Assembly: GCF_947501785.1 (NCBI RefSeq)
Contig: NZ_CANMXB010000001.1
Coordinates: forward strand, 3,414,501 to 3,478,500
DNA: 64,000 bases
Source: an uncultured Litoreibacter sp.
GTDB lineage: Bacteria; Pseudomonadota; Alphaproteobacteria; Rhodobacterales; Rhodobacteraceae
Reading direction: 5' to 3'
A program made the position numbers and the translations under genes. Shown here one piece after another: positions 53,434-61,894 of this stretch (its first letter is position 1; every line of letters starts with the position of its first letter). The notes below the pieces were generated by a model, which saw only the letters and a program-made list of their open reading frames with translations, searched no databases and was not told where the DNA came from.

Positions 53434-54651
53434 ATGACCAATCTCAGCACCCGTCAAGATTTTCTGCGCTTTCACAATGGGGAACGCGCGCCTTTGCAGT
53501 TTGCCCCGGCCGAGTATGATGCCCGGCTGGCGGGCCTGCGTGCCATCATGGCAAAAGCGGGCATCGACGCTTGCGTCCTGACGTCCATGCATTCCGTCAG
53601 CTACTACGCTGGGTTTTTGTACTGCGCCTTCGGGCGGCCCTACGCTTTGGTGGTCACCCCGACCGAGCATGTTACCATCAGCGCGGGCATCGACGCGGGC
53701 CAGCCATGGCGTCGCACCCATGGCGACAACATCACCTACACCGACTGGGGCCGCGACAATTACTGGAAGGCGATCCGGTCGATCACTGGCGAAGGCCGCG
53801 TGATCGGCCTTGAGGGCGACCACCTGACCCTGACCCGCACCGATGAGTTGGAGGCGGCGCTGAAGCCCGCCAAGAAGGTTGATGTGGCCCCGGCTTGCAT
53901 GACGCAGCGTATGATGAAGTCGGAGGCTGAGATTGCGCTGATCCGAGAGGGCGCGCGCATCGCTGATGTCGGCGGCTACGCCATCAAAGACGCCATCAAG
54001 GTCGGCACCCGAGAGATTGACGTGGCCATGGCGGGCCGCGACGCCATGGAATTGGAAATCGCCAAATCCTTCCCCGACGCCGAATACCGCGACACTTGGG
54101 TCTGGTTCCAATCCGGCCTGAACACCGACGGGGCGCATAACCCGGTGACATCCCGCAAGCTGGAACATGGCGACATCCTGTCGCTCAACACCTTCCCGAT
54201 GATCTCCGGCTATTACACCGCGCTGGAACGCACCCTGTTTGTCGGCGAAGTCGACGACGCCTCGCTGAAGATATGGGAGGCCAATATCGCGGCGCATGAA
54301 CTGGGCATCTCGCTGCTCAAAGCCGGGTCCACCTGCGCGCAAGTCACCGCTGGGGTGAACGCGTTCTTTGAGGAACGCGATCTGCTGCAATACCGCTCCT
54401 TCGGGTACGGGCACAGCTTCGGGGTGCTGTCGCATTACTACGGGCGGGAGGCCGGGCTGGAGCTGCGCGAGGATATCGACACGGAGCTGCAGGTGGGCCA
54501 CGTGATTTCCATGGAGCCGATGCTGACCATCCCGCATGGGGCACCCGGCGCGGGGGGCTACCGCGAGCATGACATTCTGGTCATCACCGAGGACGGCAAC
54601 GAGAACATCACAGGCTATCCCTACGGCCCCGCCTTCAACGTCATTCGTTAA
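53434..54651 (+). CDS. Creatinase (creatine amidinohydrolase)
   Basis: 405 residues, the pita-bread fold related to aminopeptidase P. Blocks closely match the Pseudomonas creatinase as remembered: FLYCAFGRPYALVVTPTEHV, GQPWRRTHGDNITYTDWGRD, VWFQSGLNTDGAHNPVTSRK with the catalytic-region His235, ILSLNTFPMISGYYTALERT, RSFGYGHSFGVLSHYYGREA and GAPGAGGYREHDILVITEDG. It would hydrolyse creatine to sarcosine and urea. No creatininase, sarcosine oxidase or transporter is adjacent, so it stands alone. A strong AGGAGG precedes the ATG. Confidence 0.92.
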   Translation: MTNLSTRQDFLRFHNGERAPLQFAPAEYDARLAGLRAIMAKAGIDACVLTSMHSVSYYAGFLYCAFGRPYALVVTPTEHVTISAGIDAGQPWRRTHGDNITYTDWGRDNYWKAIRSITGEGRVIGLEGDHLTLTRTDELEAALKPAKKVDVAPACMTQRMMKSEAEIALIREGARIADVGGYAIKDAIKVGTREIDVAMAGRDAMELEIAKSFPDAEYRDTWVWFQSGLNTDGAHNPVTSRKLEHGDILSLNTFPMISGYYTALERTLFVGEVDDASLKIWEANIAAHELGISLLKAGSTCAQVTAGVNAFFEERDLLQYRSFGYGHSFGVLSHYYGREAGLELREDIDTELQVGHVISMEPMLTIPHGAPGAGGYREHDILVITEDGNENITGYPYGPAFNVIR

Positions 54652-54678
54652 CAAAAACAACGGCTTCACGAAATTGCT

Positions 54679-54706
54679 AAGGTCCCGCCGTGGTGGGGCC
54701 TTTTTT
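54679..54706 (+). terminator. Intrinsic terminator after creatinase
   Basis: AAGGTCCCGCC, loop GTGG region, then GGTGGGGCCTTTTTT: an 11 bp stem with two G-U pairs and a T-run, about 28 bp after the creatinase stop. Confidence 0.75.
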
Positions 54707-54803
54707 CTATGGTTTGCAGGGCTTTGACGTGGCAAACTCTGGAAAACGCCGCAATCATGCTTATGTGAATAGCAATAACATTAATTGGACGAGGGACGTA
54801 GAT

Positions 54804-55880
54804 ATGGCCGATTTTGACGCACAGGTTCGGGAATCGCAGGCGCAGGTGGAAGAGGCGCAGGCCAAGATTTCAGAGCTGACCAGCCGCATTGAAACCGCGC
54901 GCGCCAAGCTGAAATCGGGCGACGACATCACCATCGACATCGAAAACGCCTCCCTTGAGGATGTGCATGCCCATACCGAGCTGATGAACGGCAACATCGC
55001 CGAGCTGATCATGGGGCTGGACGATGTGACCTCGGGCTTCTCGGAAGATTTTTCCGCCATGCGCGACAAGACCGGCTGGGAAAGCTTTGTCGGCATCTTC
55101 TCCAAGGGCAAGTCCGAGTCGCTGCGCCAGGAACGCATGCGCACCGCGTCCATTGACGACAAGCTGCAGGACCTGATCTCCAAATCCGACCAGATTGTTG
55201 GACTTCTGACGGGGCAGCTGTCCGTGTTGGAGGAGCAAAAGGTCAAAGTTGAGGGCAACCTGGCTGAGACGCTGGATGAGCGCGAAATGGTTGTGGGCGA
55301 GCTGGAAACCCTGCGCGCCGACATTCTGGCCATGGACCCCAAGATGATCGAGCTGGAGAATAAAATCTCCGTCGAACAGGACGCCGCCGCGCGGACCAAG
55401 CTGGAAACCGAGCTGGCGGAAATGAACAACAAGTACAACGAGATGGTGCAGGAGGAGCAGGTCAAGCTCGCCAAGTCGCAAACGTTGGAACGCTACATCG
55501 AGAAGGGCAAGACCTGGATAGACTCTCTGCAAAACCAGGCGGCGACCCAGATGGTGCTGATCAACAAGCTGGAAACCGACACGAAGCAGCGTGTTGTTCT
55601 GTATGACGCCCTGACCAAGTCGTTGAAAACGGCGCAGCAGCAGGACGTGGCCCACCAGATCAACGAGATCGGGGTGAAAACCGACCAGGAAGCGCAAGCC
55701 GGCATGGCCGCCATCGGCTCCGCCACCAACGCCCGCATGGCCGAAATGATGGAAGCCCATGAAGACCAGATGGTCTTCGCCCGCAAGGTGTTGGAGCAAA
55801 AGGCCAAAGCCGACGAGCGCTTCGCCCGCCGCTTCGAGAAGATCGTCGAGAAGCACGACAAGAACCTGTACGGGGCTTGA
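54804..55880 (+). CDS. Long coiled-coil protein, first gene of the AAA+ cluster
   Basis: 358 residues, almost entirely helical coiled coil with no signal peptide or membrane segment. It starts MADFDAQVRESQAQVEEAQA and ends RFARRFEKIVEKHDKNLYGA. Heptad-like stretches include LETELAEMNNKYNEMVQEEQ and MVLINKLETDTKQRVVLYDA. Partial resemblance in length and helical pattern to the TelA tellurite-resistance family is possible, but the TelA signature is not clear. The ATG at 54804 has a GAGGGAC site; the frame upstream overlaps the terminator. Function is not known. Confidence 0.7.
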   Translation: MADFDAQVRESQAQVEEAQAKISELTSRIETARAKLKSGDDITIDIENASLEDVHAHTELMNGNIAELIMGLDDVTSGFSEDFSAMRDKTGWESFVGIFSKGKSESLRQERMRTASIDDKLQDLISKSDQIVGLLTGQLSVLEEQKVKVEGNLAETLDEREMVVGELETLRADILAMDPKMIELENKISVEQDAAARTKLETELAEMNNKYNEMVQEEQVKLAKSQTLERYIEKGKTWIDSLQNQAATQMVLINKLETDTKQRVVLYDALTKSLKTAQQQDVAHQINEIGVKTDQEAQAGMAAIGSATNARMAEMMEAHEDQMVFARKVLEQKAKADERFARRFEKIVEKHDKNLYGA

Positions 55881-56179
55881 GTTTCGCCACACAAATAATC
55901 GGATCAGGCATTCTTGGGGGTAGTATGCTCCTATCAGCCCTAGTTGGCGCTAAGTTTGCGATTGTTTCTGAGGTCCAGTTCAACTTTCTTGCGGGTATTG
56001 GGGTTTTCCTTCTCTGGCTTTGCCTTACTCGGGTCTTCTTTCGTACGATGTGGTTTGCGACGAAAATGGATGAAACGACTGTGTACGATAACGAACCTGC
56101 CAAGAACGTAAGACGGAATCTGTTTGCGAGCTGGTTCATTGGCATAAACAGAAATCAGCATGGTGTTGATGAGTCATGA
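55877..56179 (+). CDS. Small membrane protein, low-GC
   Basis: 100 residues: two hydrophobic segments (GSGILGGSMLLSALVGAKF and FLAGIGVFLLWLCLTRVFF) and a polar C-terminus with VYDNEPAKNVRRNLFASWF. Unrecognised. It starts at a TTG overlapping the coiled-coil stop by 4 nt and overlaps the next gene by 4 nt. Base composition is visibly lower in GC than the genes on either side. Confidence 0.55.
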   Translation: MSFATQIIGSGILGGSMLLSALVGAKFAIVSEVQFNFLAGIGVFLLWLCLTRVFFRTMWFATKMDETTVYDNEPAKNVRRNLFASWFIGINRNQHGVDES

Positions 56180-57306
56180 CGGAAGATATCGACCTCACTC
56201 TCGACCATTCCGGCCTGACCGATGACCTCGCGGCGCGGCGCTACTTTGCCAAGTTTGAGCGTATCACCGGGCATCTGGCCCGTGTCGCGGCAGAGATGGA
56301 GGTCGAAGGCACCTTCAGCAAATCCGACGTCGACATAATCGCCGACTACGTCGCCCGCATTGCCCGCACCTTCCGCGCGCTCAGCCACAAATACCTGCTG
56401 ACGGGGCGCGATACCGGACAATTCTTCGGCTCCCTGACCATCGACAAGCATGACAGCGGCTTCCCCGTCTTTGCCGAGCTGATGACCATGGCCAATGACG
56501 CCATGCAGGCCGACAAGCACCTTGCCGGAATGCGGTCACGCGATGAGCTGAAAGACGAGATGATCCGCCAGATCGTGGGCGACCTGACCATCCCAACCAA
56601 GCTGCAATTCGCCCTGTCGCAACGCATGTATTACGAGGCGCTCGCCAAGCGTGGGCTCTTCTGGGCCACCAATGACGCGCAGGCCATCTGGACCGGCAAC
56701 CGCGAGGAACGCCGCACCTATTTGTTGCACTGGGCGGTCTACGACTCGCGCCAAAATGTGCCGACCATTTACTTGATGGACATCGAAGACAGCGGCGACG
56801 TGGCCCTGCCCAAAGACGCCCGCCGCTGGCCCGAAGCGCAGGCGCATCTGACCGCGCAAGCCTCCAACGGGCTGAAGCTTCTGACCATTGCGCAAGGGTT
56901 TGACCGCGACTTCGACGACCTGCACCCCAAACGCCTGCGCCGCATCCATGTCGGCCCGATGTATTCCCACGCCTTCACCCAGCAATCCGGCCCGATCCGC
57001 GACGTGCTGGCCGAAGCCCAAAGCGCGCCCGGGGAGGACTGGACGCTGGCCTGGACCGTGGAAACATTGGAATCTGAGCGTGTCGAGCTGGAGAAGAAAG
57101 GCTGGTTCAGTTCCGTCGAGCGGGAGATTTTCAAGCTGGATCCCTTCGCCGGACGCGGCGCGGAAACCGGCGCCACCTCGACCGAGCGCTCCGTCATCAT
57201 GCCGACGCGCCCCTATCAGGTCTTGGCCGAAAAGAACCCGGCGGGCTTCGCCAGCATCCGCAAATTCGTGGTCAGCCCAGCGGGCCGCGTGGTGAGTTAT
57301 CGGTAG
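56176..57306 (+). CDS. Conserved hypothetical protein, partner of the AAA+ ATPase
   Basis: 376 residues, soluble, unrecognised. The N-terminal third is helical (FERITGHLARVAAEMEVEGT, IADYVARIARTFRALSHKYL); the middle has an alpha/beta part with YLLHWAVYDSRQNVPTIYLM and LKLLTIAQGFDRDFDDL; the C-terminus is PFAGRGAETGATSTERSVIM followed by RPYQVLAEKNPAGFASIRKF. It starts in an ATGA overlap with the small membrane gene and precedes the AAA+ gene by 39 bp, so the two are very probably cotranscribed. Confidence 0.7.
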   Translation: MTEDIDLTLDHSGLTDDLAARRYFAKFERITGHLARVAAEMEVEGTFSKSDVDIIADYVARIARTFRALSHKYLLTGRDTGQFFGSLTIDKHDSGFPVFAELMTMANDAMQADKHLAGMRSRDELKDEMIRQIVGDLTIPTKLQFALSQRMYYEALAKRGLFWATNDAQAIWTGNREERRTYLLHWAVYDSRQNVPTIYLMDIEDSGDVALPKDARRWPEAQAHLTAQASNGLKLLTIAQGFDRDFDDLHPKRLRRIHVGPMYSHAFTQQSGPIRDVLAEAQSAPGEDWTLAWTVETLESERVELEKKGWFSSVEREIFKLDPFAGRGAETGATSTERSVIMPTRPYQVLAEKNPAGFASIRKFVVSPAGRVVSYR

Positions 57307-57345
57307 GGCGGGGTTCACCCCGCCGCCCAAATTTAAGGAAAAGAT

Positions 57346-59277
57346 ATGAGCCAATCAGCCGATTTCATGGAGTTGAAAGAAGACGACATCCGCGCGCATT
57401 ACGCCGCCGCGACCGCCATGCTGGAAGGCGTCGACCACACGCCGCGCATCGCCAAAGCCAAGGAAGCCCCCGCTGCCGAACGTTCAAGTGGCATCGGCAC
57501 CCGCCGCCGCTTCCGGTCTACCACGCCCGGCCTTGTTACGCGCTCGACCGCGCGCCCCGAAGGCGTGCGGCTGATCGAACGCATCGAAGGGGTGGGCGAC
57601 GACGCGCTGCCCTCCGCCCTGCAAGCCACGACGCTACAAGCCCTGCGCCGCGCCTTGGCGATTGGCCTGACCGTTGGCGACCAGTTCAGCGACGCCACTG
57701 GCTTGGCCGAACTCAAACGCGAGAACCTCGAAGGCCGCCTGTCTGACAGCAAAAAGGCGGAATTCACCGACCTGCTTGCCGCCGAAGCGCTTGCCGTGCT
57801 CTTCTCCTTCGCCAATGCCGCGTCCTACCTTTTGGCCAGCCACGCCACGGAAACCACGGTTGAGATCGGCGGCGTCGAGGAGGTGCTGACCGACAACGCC
57901 CAACTCGCCCTGCACGGCGCGTTGTGGGAGCTGGACCAGGATCTCGCAATCTTCGCCGACGAGGACGCCAAGACCGTGGCAACGCTGCTGGCCTTCACCG
58001 AGCAGCTGATGGAAAAGGCGTCCTTGCGCGCCGCCAACACGCCCCGCTTGGAACCGTTCAACCAGGCCTCTTACCGCGTGGAAGCGGATGATCTGACCAT
58101 CAACGGCTTCACCCCCGCCCGCGCGGCGAAGGGGTCGAAGCTGACCATGACCTTCAAAAAACCCAACGAGGTCGTCGGCAACCACATCGCCAAATACCAG
58201 TCCATGAAGCTGGCCAAAATGGTCATGGCCTATGATTTCGAGCGTAAGCTGAACCCCTTCGCCGACCTCGGCGGCTTCATCTTCACCTTCATGGGCGACG
58301 GCGCGCCGGGTACGGGCAAAACCACGCTGATCCAGATGATGGCGGGGCTGATGTCGGGCTATTGCGAGACCGCGGGCTACCCGTTCCGCTACCAAAACCT
58401 GTCCACCGACAACATCGACAGCTACCAAGGCAAATCCGGCCAGAACGCCAAGGCCTTCATCAACAACGTCATCGACCCGAACGTTATTGGCTTTGGCACC
58501 ATCGACGACATCGACCAGCTTGCGGGCAAACGTGGCGACCGCCAATCCTCAGCCGGCCAGCTGGAGATTACGGCGGTGCTTATGGAAAGCTTCGCCGGCG
58601 CGAACACCGTGGTGCGCGGCAACTGCACCTTTGGGATGTTCTCCAACTACCCCGAAAACGTGGACGATGCGTTAAGGCAACGGGCCGGCGCGCGCTTCCT
58701 CGTCGACGGCCCCCAAACCCGCGACGACTATGTCGACATCCTCAACCTGCTGATGGGCAAAAACCACGACATCCCGCTGGGCGATTTCGAACCCTTCGCT
58801 GCCCAAGAAATCAAAAAAGCCGTCGCCGCGTCCTTCGACAGCCACGCCAAACCGCATGAGGAAGGCCTGTTGAAGGTCTTCGACAAGGTCTCCGGTGAAA
58901 TCGGCGAATTGGACACGATCAACAAGCTCGGCACCTACCTCAAAGGCATTCAGGAGGCCGACCACCGTTTCACCGGCCGCGCCATCAAGAACATCACCGA
59001 CGCCGTCAAAGTCCGCGCGATGGACTTCGAGCTGCCCGACGAATGGATGGAGGAACCCGACCTGTTCCTGTTCAAGGATTACGAAACCAAGCTCGGCATG
59101 ATCAAAGAGCTGCGCCAGCCCATCACGGTCGAAATGGTCATCCAGGAAATCAACCGCTACGCGGATTCCGAGTTCCGGTATGCGGATAAGTCGGATGAAG
59201 TAGCGGTTGCCAATATGGTGCGCGAGTATGGCCTCACCGAAGAGGCGAAGCGGCGGTATTTGGAGAGTAAGGGGTAG
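57346..59277 (+). CDS. AAA+ ATPase of unassigned clade
   Basis: 643 residues. A disordered, basic N-terminal stretch of about 70 residues precedes a helical region, then the AAA+ core: Walker A GAPGTGKT at 319-326, Walker B-like GFGTIDDID at 382-390, a sensor-1 area with FSNYPENVDDALRQRAGARF and a likely Arg finger at or near Arg446, and a C-terminal helical lid. The YQGKSGQNAKAFINNVIDPN stretch between them is unusual. It is not FtsH, ClpX, MoxR or Lon as no such signatures occur. Its substrate is unknown. The stop overlaps the next gene's GTG by one base. Confidence 0.85.
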   Translation: MSQSADFMELKEDDIRAHYAAATAMLEGVDHTPRIAKAKEAPAAERSSGIGTRRRFRSTTPGLVTRSTARPEGVRLIERIEGVGDDALPSALQATTLQALRRALAIGLTVGDQFSDATGLAELKRENLEGRLSDSKKAEFTDLLAAEALAVLFSFANAASYLLASHATETTVEIGGVEEVLTDNAQLALHGALWELDQDLAIFADEDAKTVATLLAFTEQLMEKASLRAANTPRLEPFNQASYRVEADDLTINGFTPARAAKGSKLTMTFKKPNEVVGNHIAKYQSMKLAKMVMAYDFERKLNPFADLGGFIFTFMGDGAPGTGKTTLIQMMAGLMSGYCETAGYPFRYQNLSTDNIDSYQGKSGQNAKAFINNVIDPNVIGFGTIDDIDQLAGKRGDRQSSAGQLEITAVLMESFAGANTVVRGNCTFGMFSNYPENVDDALRQRAGARFLVDGPQTRDDYVDILNLLMGKNHDIPLGDFEPFAAQEIKKAVAASFDSHAKPHEEGLLKVFDKVSGEIGELDTINKLGTYLKGIQEADHRFTGRAIKNITDAVKVRAMDFELPDEWMEEPDLFLFKDYETKLGMIKELRQPITVEMVIQEINRYADSEFRYADKSDEVAVANMVREYGLTEEAKRRYLESKG

Positions 59278-59600
59278 TGCAGGCTTGGGCTCTCTTGGGC
59301 AGCGCAGTTTATGCTATTTTGAGCTGCATCTTGGTCACCAAGGCGTTTTCGTTTTTCCGATCTGTTCTTACGCCAAGGGCACTGCCACTGGGCAGAGCCT
59401 TTTGCGGAATTCCGCTTGTTGTGTTCCTTCTTGCTTTGTGGATGTTCACAGCCGTCTTTGGTTGGGTGCCGATCCTTGAAGGACAGTTTGGCGGTGCTTT
59501 GTACCAAAGTGACCCCATATTAAATATCTACCTGATATTTATTCCGTTTCTTTGGATTGCGGCAAATTACTTTCATTTGATTATTAGGGGTCGCAGTTGA
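59277..59600 (+). CDS. Small membrane protein, low-GC
   Basis: 107 residues with about three hydrophobic segments (ALLGSAVYAILSCILVT, GIPLVVFLLALWMFTAVF, ILNIYLIFIPFLWIAANYF). Unrecognised. It starts with GTG at 59277, overlapping the AAA+ stop by one base. Like the small membrane gene at 55877-56179, GC and codon use are lower than in the flanking genes, suggesting later insertion into the operon. Confidence 0.55.
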   Translation: MQAWALLGSAVYAILSCILVTKAFSFFRSVLTPRALPLGRAFCGIPLVVFLLALWMFTAVFGWVPILEGQFGGALYQSDPILNIYLIFIPFLWIAANYFHLIIRGRS

Positions 59601-59632
59601 CCTTTCGACGCAAAACAACCGCTCAGCAACAT

Positions 59633-59684
59633 GGCCCCCTCCCCATGGGGGGGAGGGAGGGGGCCGCGCTTTCTTCGAAAGCGC
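59633..59684 (+). repeat. Two consecutive strong hairpins
   Basis: GGCCCCCTCCC at 59633-59643 pairs with GGGAGGGGGCC at 59655-59665. Immediately after, GCGCTTTC (59666-59673), loop TTC, GAAAGCGC (59677-59684) forms a perfect 8 bp hairpin. They sit between the small membrane genes and could stall or terminate transcription; no T-run follows. Confidence 0.6.
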
Positions 59685-59727
59685 AGCGATTTAGATCATC
59701 TGTTTGGCGCGTCGGGGCCCTCTTCTA

Positions 59728-60048
59728 ATGGCCGCCCTCTTCATCATCGTCTGGCTGATCCCCGCCGCATGGGGGGCCTATTCCGGCTATTGGCGGGCGG
59801 CGCGGCCCGCTTTGAACTTCGGCGACTTTGCCACTGACATTGGCATCGCGCTGATGACCGCTGCGGCCCCGATCTTCATGTTCCACATGGTCTGGGTCGG
59901 CGCGTTCATGGAGATGACGGGGGGGCTCAGCGCGCTCGGCTCATGGGCGTGGTACTGGTCTTGGTTGACCGCGCTGATCTGGTTCCCATGCATGGTCATC
60001 GCCTATATCTGGCGGGCGATGAAGATCCGGCGGGGGGGGGTAGGGTGA
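59728..60048 (+). CDS. Small multi-pass membrane protein, hypothetical
   Basis: 106 residues: MAALFIIVWLIPAAWGAYSG, DIGIALMTAAAPIFMFHMVW and WAWYWSWLTALIWFPCMVIA make about three helices. Unrecognised. The ATG at 59728 is preferred to a TTG 24 nt upstream. A run of nine G at 60032-60040, next to the stop, makes the C-terminus sensitive to sequencing error. Confidence 0.55.
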   Translation: MAALFIIVWLIPAAWGAYSGYWRAARPALNFGDFATDIGIALMTAAAPIFMFHMVWVGAFMEMTGGLSALGSWAWYWSWLTALIWFPCMVIAYIWRAMKIRRGGVG

Positions 60049-60272
60049 GCGCGCCTTTCATCATGACGCTGGTCGCACCGTTTCAGTCCCTGCTCTACAG
60101 AGTGGTCAGGCTGGGCCGCCAAGGCGAGGCAGCAGGGGAAGACATGACCCCGCAGTTTGGTGTATCACGTCATGTGGGCGCGGTTTCGTCGGTTAACATA
60201 TGGTAAAGCTAAAATGAATACCTATATATATCATATGGTTAGTAAGATTTCAGCATGCGGGAAACCCCGCCC

Positions 60273-61616
60273 ATGATGCGTCTCATTCAAAAGGGGCTGA
60301 TGTACGGCAACCTGTTCCACGTGGGCTCGCCCGCGCTGGTGGAGCGGTATAACCGCGCCTTGAAGCATCTGACCGGCAAGACCACGAAGCTGACCGATTT
60401 TCACATTGATATCGCGGGCTACGCGCCCGAAGTGGGCGACGAGCTGGACGACCATCTGTACCTCAACCCGCAGGGCTGCAACCGGCAATTCATCCTGCTG
60501 TCGACCGAGCAAAAGACGGCGCCGCTGCTGGAGGCCAAGTTTTCGACCTCGCGCGGGATCCTGCGGCAATTCATCGATCACAACGAGGCGCAGCTTTTCG
60601 CGCTGACTGCCCGTGACGCCGTGGCGGGCGAGCTGGTCAACTCGATCTACACCGTCGATAAAGCCGCGCATCTGTTCGACATCCGCAAGATGCGGATCGA
60701 GGCCGACACCACAGGTGGCCATGTGGCAGAGGCCACCAAGCTGGGCGCGATGATCGACGAATTCCGCTCCCGCGAGGACGCGTGGTGGGACGATGTGCTG
60801 ATCGCCGACATGATCACGCTGGCCAAGAAAACCGGCGACGTGACGCGGGTGCCCATCGGGCTGGAAAAGACCGAATACGAGCAAGCGAACTTCTGGACCT
60901 CGCATTTCGGGGGGCTTTATGTTTTCCGTGATGTGCCCGAGCCGGCCACGATCTGCGTGGGCAAAAAGGAAGAGGTCGGCAAGCTGCCGACCAAGCTGAC
61001 CCTGGGCTTCCATGAGCGCAACAAAATCGCGGCCTTTCTGGAGGAAAACAATCTGGTCGAGCCCATCGTGAAGGCGAAAGGTGTCAATGCGATCGACATC
61101 CTGCGCCAAAAGCTGGACTTCATCATTGTCGATGTCGCGGCCACGATGGAGGCGGACCTGACCGGCCTCAGACGCGCCGATCTGCGCAAACTGGCGCGGC
61201 GCTATGCGCAGCTGTTGCCCAAGGAATTCCACCAGCTTAACGACCTGTTGCGCTGGGCGGAGGGCGGCGGCGGTTGGCCGCGGATCACCTCGAAAGACCC
61301 GGCCTATTTCTACACGCTGCGGTCTACCGATCATGGGGATCGCGATCTGGTGAACCAGATGCTGGCCGAGCTTGCGCCGTTGGATGTGCGCCAGCTGTTT
61401 ATTTGCCACAAGCAGCTGTTTTACGCGCGCTACGCGGGCTGGCCGGAGGAAAAGAAGGAATTTGTGGCGGACTTCCTTGAGCGGGAGTATCAAGTGGACA
61501 AGGCCGGCGCCCGCGAGGCACTGTTTGGCCATGAGGAGCCGATGGCGGAGCCCAGCCCCACGCGCGACATTGTCGACGTTGTGGGACCATGGGGCGCCGT
61601 GAGGAGGGGTAAATGA
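60273..61616 (+). CDS. DUF6638 family protein
   Basis: About 447 residues, soluble, function unknown. The N-terminus MMRLIQKGLMYGNLFHVGSP and the blocks FHIDIAGYAPEVGDELDDHL, YLNPQGCNRQFILLSTEQK and DVRQLFICHKQLFYARYAGW match DUF6638 of Rhodobacteraceae as I recall it. The start is either the ATG at 60273 or an in-frame ATG at 60255; neither has a strong ribosome site. It overlaps the next gene by 4 nt. It is separated from the membrane genes by a 200 bp AT-rich gap. Confidence 0.7.
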   Translation: MMRLIQKGLMYGNLFHVGSPALVERYNRALKHLTGKTTKLTDFHIDIAGYAPEVGDELDDHLYLNPQGCNRQFILLSTEQKTAPLLEAKFSTSRGILRQFIDHNEAQLFALTARDAVAGELVNSIYTVDKAAHLFDIRKMRIEADTTGGHVAEATKLGAMIDEFRSREDAWWDDVLIADMITLAKKTGDVTRVPIGLEKTEYEQANFWTSHFGGLYVFRDVPEPATICVGKKEEVGKLPTKLTLGFHERNKIAAFLEENNLVEPIVKAKGVNAIDILRQKLDFIIVDVAATMEADLTGLRRADLRKLARRYAQLLPKEFHQLNDLLRWAEGGGGWPRITSKDPAYFYTLRSTDHGDRDLVNQMLAELAPLDVRQLFICHKQLFYARYAGWPEEKKEFVADFLEREYQVDKAGAREALFGHEEPMAEPSPTRDIVDVVGPWGAVRRGK

Positions 61617-61882
61617 TCATAGGAATTTTGCGGCTGTTCGTGCTGGCGTTCATCGTCATGCTGGTGGTGTATTTCATCTTGTCCGCGTGGTCGCGATCCG
61701 TGCGCCGTGGCAAGCTGCGCGACGAATGGGACGAAGAGATACGCGAAGGCGACCGCGAGGCCTTTGTTGAGGAAGGGCTGGAAGACTACGACCAGTCGTT
61801 GCGCCGCAAGCTGATCCTGGGGGTGTTTGTTGTCCCCTACATGGTGATCGGCATCCTGATTTACGTCGTCAACTTTCAGTAA
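61613..61882 (+). CDS. Small two-helix membrane protein
   Basis: 89 residues: helix MIIGILRLFVLAFIVMLVVY, a charged loop (SRSVRRGKLRDEWDEEIREG, then DREAFVEEGLEDYDQSLRRK), and helix ILGVFVVPYMVIGILIYVV. Cytoplasmic loop topology is likely. Function is unknown. It starts in an ATGA overlap with the DUF6638 stop and precedes DUF1523 by 12 bp. Confidence 0.65.
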   Translation: MIIGILRLFVLAFIVMLVVYFILSAWSRSVRRGKLRDEWDEEIREGDREAFVEEGLEDYDQSLRRKLILGVFVVPYMVIGILIYVVNFQ

Positions 61883-61894
61883 GGGACGCCCGAC

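Noticed and set aside
52948-54735. A 595-codon minus-strand frame covering creatinase
   Set aside because: Only the last 116 residues are a cupin with its own ribosome site at 53298; the remainder is antisense to creatinase.
60231-61532. A 433-codon minus-strand open frame opposite DUF6638
   Set aside because: No motifs, and the plus-strand frame has conserved blocks and fits the operon by an overlap with the next gene.
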